Assembly (NCBI GenBank): GCA_030535355.1
Contig: JAUNIO010000033.1
Coordinates: 1-35,249 of the forward strand
DNA length: 35,249 nt
DNA from: a bacterium
GTDB taxonomy: Bacteria; Vulcanimicrobiota; Xenobia; Xenobiales; Xenobiaceae
Direction of reading: 5' to 3'
Shown here: in pieces, positions 31,646 through 35,249 of the stretch
How positions within the stretch are numbered: the stretch's first letter is position 1
How the letters are laid out: each line of letters opens with the position of its first letter
Notes under the pieces: model-generated
The model's database searches: none
Told to the model about the DNA's origin: nothing
The model's input: only the letters and a program-made list of their open reading frames with translations
Made by a program: the position numbers and the translations under genes

Positions 31646-32788
31646 CTACCAACGAGGCGGAGGTCCGCCAGGACCGTGATGGGGACCGCCAAAGGGACCG
31701 CCGGGACCACCAAAGGGGCCGCCGGGACCGCGGTGAGGTCCGCCGGGGCGAGGCCCGCGAGGCACTCTGGGTGCCCAAGGATCATCGGGATCAAAACGGC
31801 GGCGGTGCGGGCCTGGCCCTTTGCGTAAGCCCGGAGTGGGAGGCTCGCGGTGCCAGCTGGGCACTTCGTCTTCATCTTTGGCTGGTGGGGTATACCAGGA
31901 TGTGCTGACTTCGCCCGCAGACGCTGTTTCCGAATTTGATGCTATGCCGCTCGCAGCTCCTGCTTCTGTACCCGTGCTGGGCTGAGCTGTCTCTGCGGCT
32001 GTTCCCTGAGGGGCAGCTTCGGGCTGAACGCTGGGCTGAGCTGTCTCTGCGGCTGTTCCTTGAGGGGCAGCTTCAGGCTGAGCGCTAGGCTGAGCTGTTT
32101 CTGCGGCTGTTCCCTGAGGGGCAGCTTCGGGCTGAACGCTGGGCTGAACCGTTTCCGCAGCTGTGTCTGAATGTGCCGCTTCAGTTTGGGGGGTGGGCTG
32201 AGTTGAATTGGCAGCCGCCGTCTGCGGCGCTGCTTTTGTTTGAGCTTCTGGCTGAACAGCCTCAGCAGCTGTATTCTGCGGCGCAGACTGCGTCCTTACG
32301 CTGGGCTGCGGTGCGGCTTGCTGTTCGGCCTGTCTAGCTTGCTGAGCGGCTCGCTGCGCGGCTTGCTGCTGCATTTTTTCGGCGTGTTTGCGGCCCATAT
32401 GAGCGCCAACACCCATACCAATGCCGCCACCGAGAAGCCGTCCCAGCATACCGCCGCCTAACATGCCCATGGGGCCTCCGGCCATACCTAAGCCCATGCC
32501 CAGGAAGCCGCCGATGCCCTGGCCAATCATAGAGCCGGCATAACCACCCATGAAGCTGCCCATACTGGGGGGAGGAGTCATGAGAGGGGCACCCAGAGTT
32601 CCCATACTGACGCCCATCATGCTGTTCATCACCATGCTGTAGAGCATCATGCGGTTGAGCATAAGGCCGCCGGCCATCATGGTTGTCCCCATAGATACTC
32701 TGCCGAGCGGGCCGCCAAATCCCATAGGACCACCAAATCCCAATGGTCCTCCGAATCCCATAGGACCGCCAATTCCGGGCATAAACAT
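31646..32788 (-). CDS. Gly/Met-rich and Gln/Pro/Ala-rich low-complexity protein
   Basis: About 380 residues in four zones. Residues 1-~75 are Gly/Met/Phe/Pro repeats (GGPMGFGGPLGFGG..) and a Met-rich hydrophobic stretch. Residues ~75-135 are a glycine-zipper-like hydrophobic region (GGGMLGRLLGGGIGMGVGAH). A Gln/Ala-rich helix (~135-160) leads into an 18-residue repeat region (VQPEAAPQGTAAETAQPS, three near-identical copies plus diverged ones). The tail is a Trp/Pro/Arg/Gly-rich segment ending in (GGPFGGP)n. It has no classic signal peptide. The start at 32788 has AGGAG 9 nt upstream; the ATG at 32794 is only 3 nt from the same site. A terminator follows, and an element copy with an outward promoter candidate lies upstream. 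Possibly membrane- or surface-associated; function unknown. Confidence 0.75.
   Translation of the reverse strand: MFMPGIGGPMGFGGPLGFGGPMGFGGPLGRVSMGTTMMAGGLMLNRMMLYSMVMNSMMGVSMGTLGAPLMTPPPSMGSFMGGYAGSMIGQGIGGFLGMGLGMAGGPMGMLGGGMLGRLLGGGIGMGVGAHMGRKHAEKMQQQAAQRAAQQARQAEQQAAPQPSVRTQSAPQNTAAEAVQPEAQTKAAPQTAAANSTQPTPQTEAAHSDTAAETVQPSVQPEAAPQGTAAETAQPSAQPEAAPQGTAAETAQPSVQPEAAPQGTAAETAQPSTGTEAGAASGIASNSETASAGEVSTSWYTPPAKDEDEVPSWHREPPTPGLRKGPGPHRRRFDPDDPWAPRVPRGPRPGGPHRGPGGPFGGPGGPFGGPHHGPGGPPPRW
31981..32160 (-). repeat. 54-bp in-frame tandem repeat within the low-complexity gene
   Basis: The motif GCTGAGCTGTCTCTGC recurs at 31981, 32035, 32089 (one change) and 32143 (diverged), exactly 54 bp apart. 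It encodes the 18-residue unit with AAPQGTAAET. The near-identity of the first three units suggests recent expansion and likely length variation between strains. Confidence 0.85.
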
Positions 32789-32936
32789 AAGCATGTTCTC
32801 CTAAGAAAAAATTTGATTGCTAAAACAAATAAATGCTATTGACTGTTATTTATTTTAGCACATTAGCGCTGTGTCTATATTGACTATATGTGAACAAATA
32901 CTCATAAGAGCACTATTTTCCATACCTATATTATAG

Positions 32937-33063
32937 CTATGTCATTAAGCTATGGCTCAATGACATAGCTATTGTTGACTTATATACAATTATCGCTACG
33001 TTCAGGCCTGCGTACAAGCTGGCACTTTACATACGCTAGAACTCGATTCCCCAACAGTCTTAG
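32937..33063 (+). repeat. partial element copy (5' part), overlapping the end of the nitroreductase gene
   Basis: It starts CTATGTCATTAAGCTATGG, runs through the conserved TATATACAATTATCGCTACG and CGTACAAGCTGGC blocks and TCCCCAACAGTCTTAGCACC, and breaks off there. The stop codon of the nitroreductase gene on the minus strand (33060-33062) lies in its last bases. About 100 bp of the 3' half are missing. Confidence 0.75.
32989..33017 (-). promoter_or_regulatory. candidate outward promoter in element copy, facing the low-complexity gene
   Basis: On the minus strand TTGTAC (33017-33012) is followed after exactly 17 bp by GATAAT (32994-32989). The same pair at the same spacing occurs in three other element copies. 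Here it points toward the gene starting at 32788, about 200 bp away. The -35 is a weak match and the -10 matches 5 of 6. Confidence 0.4.
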
Positions 33064-33878
33064 CACCAATGCGCTTTTATCGGATTGCGCGTAACAGTGC
33101 GCCGGAAACGCACGGCCGGATATCCTATGCACAGACAATTGATGATTTTTTTGCCGCGCGGAAGGCAGAGAATTTTTTTAACCGTGGGACTGAAGTTGGC
33201 CAGACCTACGAAAATACCGTTGTGCAAAACGCCTAAGCCCAAAGATTCAGCCATGAGTTCCATATTGGCGGCTGCCAGAGAGCTGTCAATAGGATTGCTA
33301 GCGGTGGTTATAATGACAGCCGGAGCCCCGTGGAACAAAAAATCGTCGGGTTTGTCTAAGTAACGGCTGGCTTTTAGCGGCAGCTTGATAAAGCGCTCAA
33401 CGAAAGCAGCAACTTTAGCAATACGGCGGAAATTGCGCATGAGCTGGGCCTGAACGACGTCTAGGTGCTCTTTAAGAACAATGTAAGATACACCTTGCGA
33501 ATTTACACCCGTGGGAGTATAGCGTCCTGCTTCTAAAATTTGCTGAATTTTTTCGTCTTCCACAGGCTGGGGTAGGTAAAAGCGCACCGAACGCCGGAAT
33601 TTTATAGCGTTGAGCAAATGCTCAGGGTTTAAGGAAAACGTTTTAGCATCGTATTCCAGAATGTCGCTTTCATGGTGGCCGCGGCTTTGGGCCTCGGCTG
33701 ACAAGTGCACAGCGTGCGCAGGACATATAGCGATACAGTGACCGCATTCCATACATCTGCCTTCAGGATCGGCGACAATTTGCTCGCCGCGCTGAACAAT
33801 AGCATGATCTAAACATTCACGGGCGCACATTCCGCAGCCTATACAAGCCTGCTGATCGATTGTTATAAAACTGTTCAT
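33060..33878 (-). CDS. nitroreductase-family protein with N-terminal 4Fe-4S ferredoxin domain
   Basis: Two [4Fe-4S] motifs lie at the N-terminus: C12, C15, C18, C22 (CIGCGMCAREC) and C42, C45, C48, C52 (CMECGHCIAIC). They are followed from residue ~85 by a flavin (FMN) nitroreductase fold: FRRSVRFYLPQPVEDEKI, LEAGRYTPTGVNSQ, HGAPAVIITT, NMELMAESLGLGVLHNGIF and IGYPAVRFRR. Proteins of this fusion type are common in anaerobes and transfer electrons to an unknown acceptor. ATG 33878 has AAAGG 9 nt upstream. It lies 32 nt after htrA and is probably co-transcribed. The stop codon and final codons overlap an element copy. Cytoplasmic; substrate unknown. Confidence 0.9.
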   Translation of the reverse strand: MNSFITIDQQACIGCGMCARECLDHAIVQRGEQIVADPEGRCMECGHCIAICPAHAVHLSAEAQSRGHHESDILEYDAKTFSLNPEHLLNAIKFRRSVRFYLPQPVEDEKIQQILEAGRYTPTGVNSQGVSYIVLKEHLDVVQAQLMRNFRRIAKVAAFVERFIKLPLKASRYLDKPDDFLFHGAPAVIITTASNPIDSSLAAANMELMAESLGLGVLHNGIFVGLANFSPTVKKILCLPRGKKIINCLCIGYPAVRFRRTVTRNPIKAHWC

Positions 33879-33910
33879 GCGGCAATGCCTTTCTATTGTT
33901 TTTTTGTGGA

Positions 33911-35128
33911 TCAGCGCTCCATACCAGCCGCTTTGATATTGGGATTAGAAGATATAGCATTTTGCGTAAGCGGAGATTCTTCTAGGGTTAATTCTATCTC
34001 GGCTTCTTGGTTGTCGCGTATATAGCGTATCTTCACTTTATCTCCAACTTTAAGGGAACGGACAATACCTTGCAAATCATAGGCGCTGGCGGTTTCTTGC
34101 CCGTCTATGCTGATGATGACGTCGCCCATAGTCAGGCCTGCCTTGTGGGCGGGGCCATTTTTTACAATACGGCCGATTACTACGCCGTTTACATTGCGGG
34201 GAAGTTCTAGATAGCGCCTAATGGCGGGAGTGAGGTCTCCTAACTCGACACCCAAATAGGCGTGAATGATACGCCCGTTGGCATTGAGGTTTTCGATAAT
34301 TTTGCTAACAGATTCCGCAGGTATAGCGAAACCGATGCCTTGCGCTGATGGTATGATTGCGGTGTTTATGCCAATTACGCGGCCCTGAACACTGACGAGC
34401 GGACCGCCGGAATTGCCGGGGTTGATGGCGGCATCGGTTTGCAGCAGATCGCGCAGAGCTACGGAATTATCGCTTAGGTGGCGTCCGCGGGCTGAAAGAA
34501 CGCCAACGGTCACCGTTTGGCCTACGCCCAAAGGGTTGCCTATGGTTACTACCCATTCACCTATTCTTACATTGTCCGAAGAGGACAGCTCAGCCACGGG
34601 AAAAGGCTTCTCATCGGTTATCTTGAGAATAGCGATGTCGTTGAGCTTATCCATGCCTAAAACTTTAGCCGTGTATTGCCTGCGATCATTCAGGGTTACG
34701 TTAATGGTATTGGCACCTTCTACGACGTGATTGTTGGTCACAATCTTGCCATCTGTGCTGACAATTACGCCGGTTCCCATGCCTTTGGGTATCTCCATGA
34801 TTCTAGTGTTATAGGCAGGAAGCCCTCTGAGACCGCGTTCATATACGCGTCTAACTGTTGTGGTGTCTATGGTCACTACAGCGGGAGCGACTTTGGCGAC
34901 AGCGTCGGGAATTGTTTTGGTGTCTGTGGCTACCGCGTTTCCGAACATGGCAGAACGCACTGGCTTGCTGCTTTCCTGGGCCTGCATCGGCGGCTGCACT
35001 TTAGAGGTGTGCTGGTCGTTAAGGATCGGCGTGACTACGGTAATGACGATGATAACGCCGATGATTACGCCTGCTAAGCCGCTCAGCAGGGAAGTTATAA
35101 TTTCACCTGATGGTTTGCTGTGCTGCAT
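33911..35128 (-). CDS. htrA: HtrA/Deg-type serine protease (S1C) with PDZ domain
   Basis: Membrane-anchored periplasmic quality-control protease. An N-terminal anchor lies at residues ~12-35 (LLSGLAGVIIGVIIVITVVT). The trypsin-like domain has the catalytic triad H134 (TNNHVV), D164 (NDIAIL) and S240 (NPGNSGGP). One PDZ domain spans ~295-390 (YLGVELGDL, VVIGRIVKNGPAHKAGLTMGDVIISI). The single PDZ and the anchor resemble DegS or HhoA more than DegP. The start is ATG 35128 with AAGGTG 8 nt upstream. The open frame extends to an ATG at 35158, but that lies inside the end of a mobile element and has no SD. Nitroreductase follows after 32 nt. Confidence 0.93.
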   Translation of the reverse strand: MQHSKPSGEIITSLLSGLAGVIIGVIIVITVVTPILNDQHTSKVQPPMQAQESSKPVRSAMFGNAVATDTKTIPDAVAKVAPAVVTIDTTTVRRVYERGLRGLPAYNTRIMEIPKGMGTGVIVSTDGKIVTNNHVVEGANTINVTLNDRRQYTAKVLGMDKLNDIAILKITDEKPFPVAELSSSDNVRIGEWVVTIGNPLGVGQTVTVGVLSARGRHLSDNSVALRDLLQTDAAINPGNSGGPLVSVQGRVIGINTAIIPSAQGIGFAIPAESVSKIIENLNANGRIIHAYLGVELGDLTPAIRRYLELPRNVNGVVIGRIVKNGPAHKAGLTMGDVIISIDGQETASAYDLQGIVRSLKVGDKVKIRYIRDNQEAEIELTLEESPLTQNAISSNPNIKAAGMER

Positions 35129-35149
35129 TTTCTTTACACCTTCTTGGGC

Positions 35150-35249
35150 CAATGTCATTTAGTTAAGACTTAATGACATTGGGGATGTTAACTCATATAC
35201 AATTATCGTTGCGATCATGTCCGCGTACAAGCAAGCACATGATACAAGT
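35150..35249 (+). mobile_element. element copy upstream of htrA, cut by the window end
   Basis: The first 100 bp of the 225-bp form: CAATGTCATTTAGTTAAGAC, then TTAATGACATTGG (a self-complementary end), the TATATACAATTATCG block, and CGTACAAGC. The left end lies 22 bp from the htrA start codon. It continues beyond the window. Confidence 0.8.
35202..35230 (-). promoter_or_regulatory. candidate outward promoter in element copy, facing htrA
   Basis: On the minus strand TTGTAC (35230-35225), 17 bp, GATAAT (35207-35202), about 75 bp before the htrA start codon. Because the element ends only 22 bp upstream of that codon, htrA's promoter must lie in or beyond the element unless the element arrived between gene and promoter. 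The transcript would begin with the element's terminal hairpin. Confidence 0.45.

Noticed and set aside
32240-32461. Plus-strand ORF opposite the low-complexity protein
   Set aside because: It is a reading of the Gln/Ala-rich repeat codons on the opposite strand, without start signals.
35129-35158. Longer htrA start at 35158
   Set aside because: The ATG lies in the inverted-repeat end of a mobile element and has no SD. The ATG at 35128 has AAGGTG at proper spacing and precedes the membrane anchor.

Overview
The window looks like chromosomal DNA of a Gram-negative-type (diderm) bacterium of roughly balanced GC content. I cannot assign a phylum. The envelope evidence is a GmhB-type heptose-bisphosphate phosphatase, a family 9 (heptosyltransferase-like) glycosyltransferase, anhydro-MurNAc kinase, a membrane-anchored HtrA protease, DsbD and a signal-peptide-bearing 5'-nucleotidase. 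Twenty-seven protein genes are supported. Several use GTG or TTG starts behind strong Shine-Dalgarno (SD) sequences. No rRNA, tRNA, CRISPR array or transposase gene was seen.

Layout. 1-5035 (plus): an 8-oxoguanine-deaminase-like amidohydrolase, a large RTX-repeat protein ending in an M91-type metallopeptidase domain, and two DUF3592-like membrane paralogs separated by a repeat element. 5040-9394 (minus): alpha-glucan phosphorylase and two zinc-ribbon proteins. 9587-11437 (plus): dsbD. 11438-13158: a repeat-rich gap, a tandem SRPBCC-like protein and a YccF-like membrane protein (both minus). 13391-16227 (plus): a catalytic/non-catalytic M16 peptidase pair. 16302-19696: a metallophosphoesterase-like protein without metal ligands (minus), then phosphofructokinase and a GT9 glycosyltransferase (plus). 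19699-21665 (minus): a zinc alcohol dehydrogenase and gmhB. 21924-28532 (plus): anmK, then 5'-nucleotidase, a double-length M16 protein and an orphan GspF-like protein packed as an operon. 28534-35128 (minus): an MBL-fold protein lacking the metal motif, an unknown protein, threonine synthase, a Gly/Met/Pro-rich low-complexity protein, a ferredoxin-nitroreductase and HtrA.

The most distinctive feature is a dispersed non-coding element found in nearly every larger intergenic gap. Two full copies (4296-4520 and 11497-11721) are each 225 bp. They have about 17-bp imperfect terminal inverted repeats of the form YAATRT(C/A)ATYTAGTTAR, several internal hairpins and no coding capacity, so the element resembles a MITE. 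One full copy sits inside an older copy, flanked by a perfect 10-bp direct repeat (CCCCTAAAGG). Two other places look like insertions at the same internal site. A 155-bp relative keeps the ends but has a different, structured interior, and a 108-bp deletion derivative sits between gmhB and anmK. Four copies conserve a TTGTAC-N17-GATAAT-like promoter candidate facing outward. In two copies it points at the adjacent gene (htrA and the low-complexity protein). Two genes (gmhB and the nitroreductase) end inside the element and take their stop codons from it.

The gene set covers glycogen breakdown and glycolysis (GlgP, Pfk), cell-wall and LPS-core functions (AnmK, GmhB, GT9), envelope protein quality control (DsbD, HtrA, M16 peptidases) and threonine synthesis. 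Two degenerate pseudoenzyme-like proteins and the RTX-M91 protein are the most interesting coding features.
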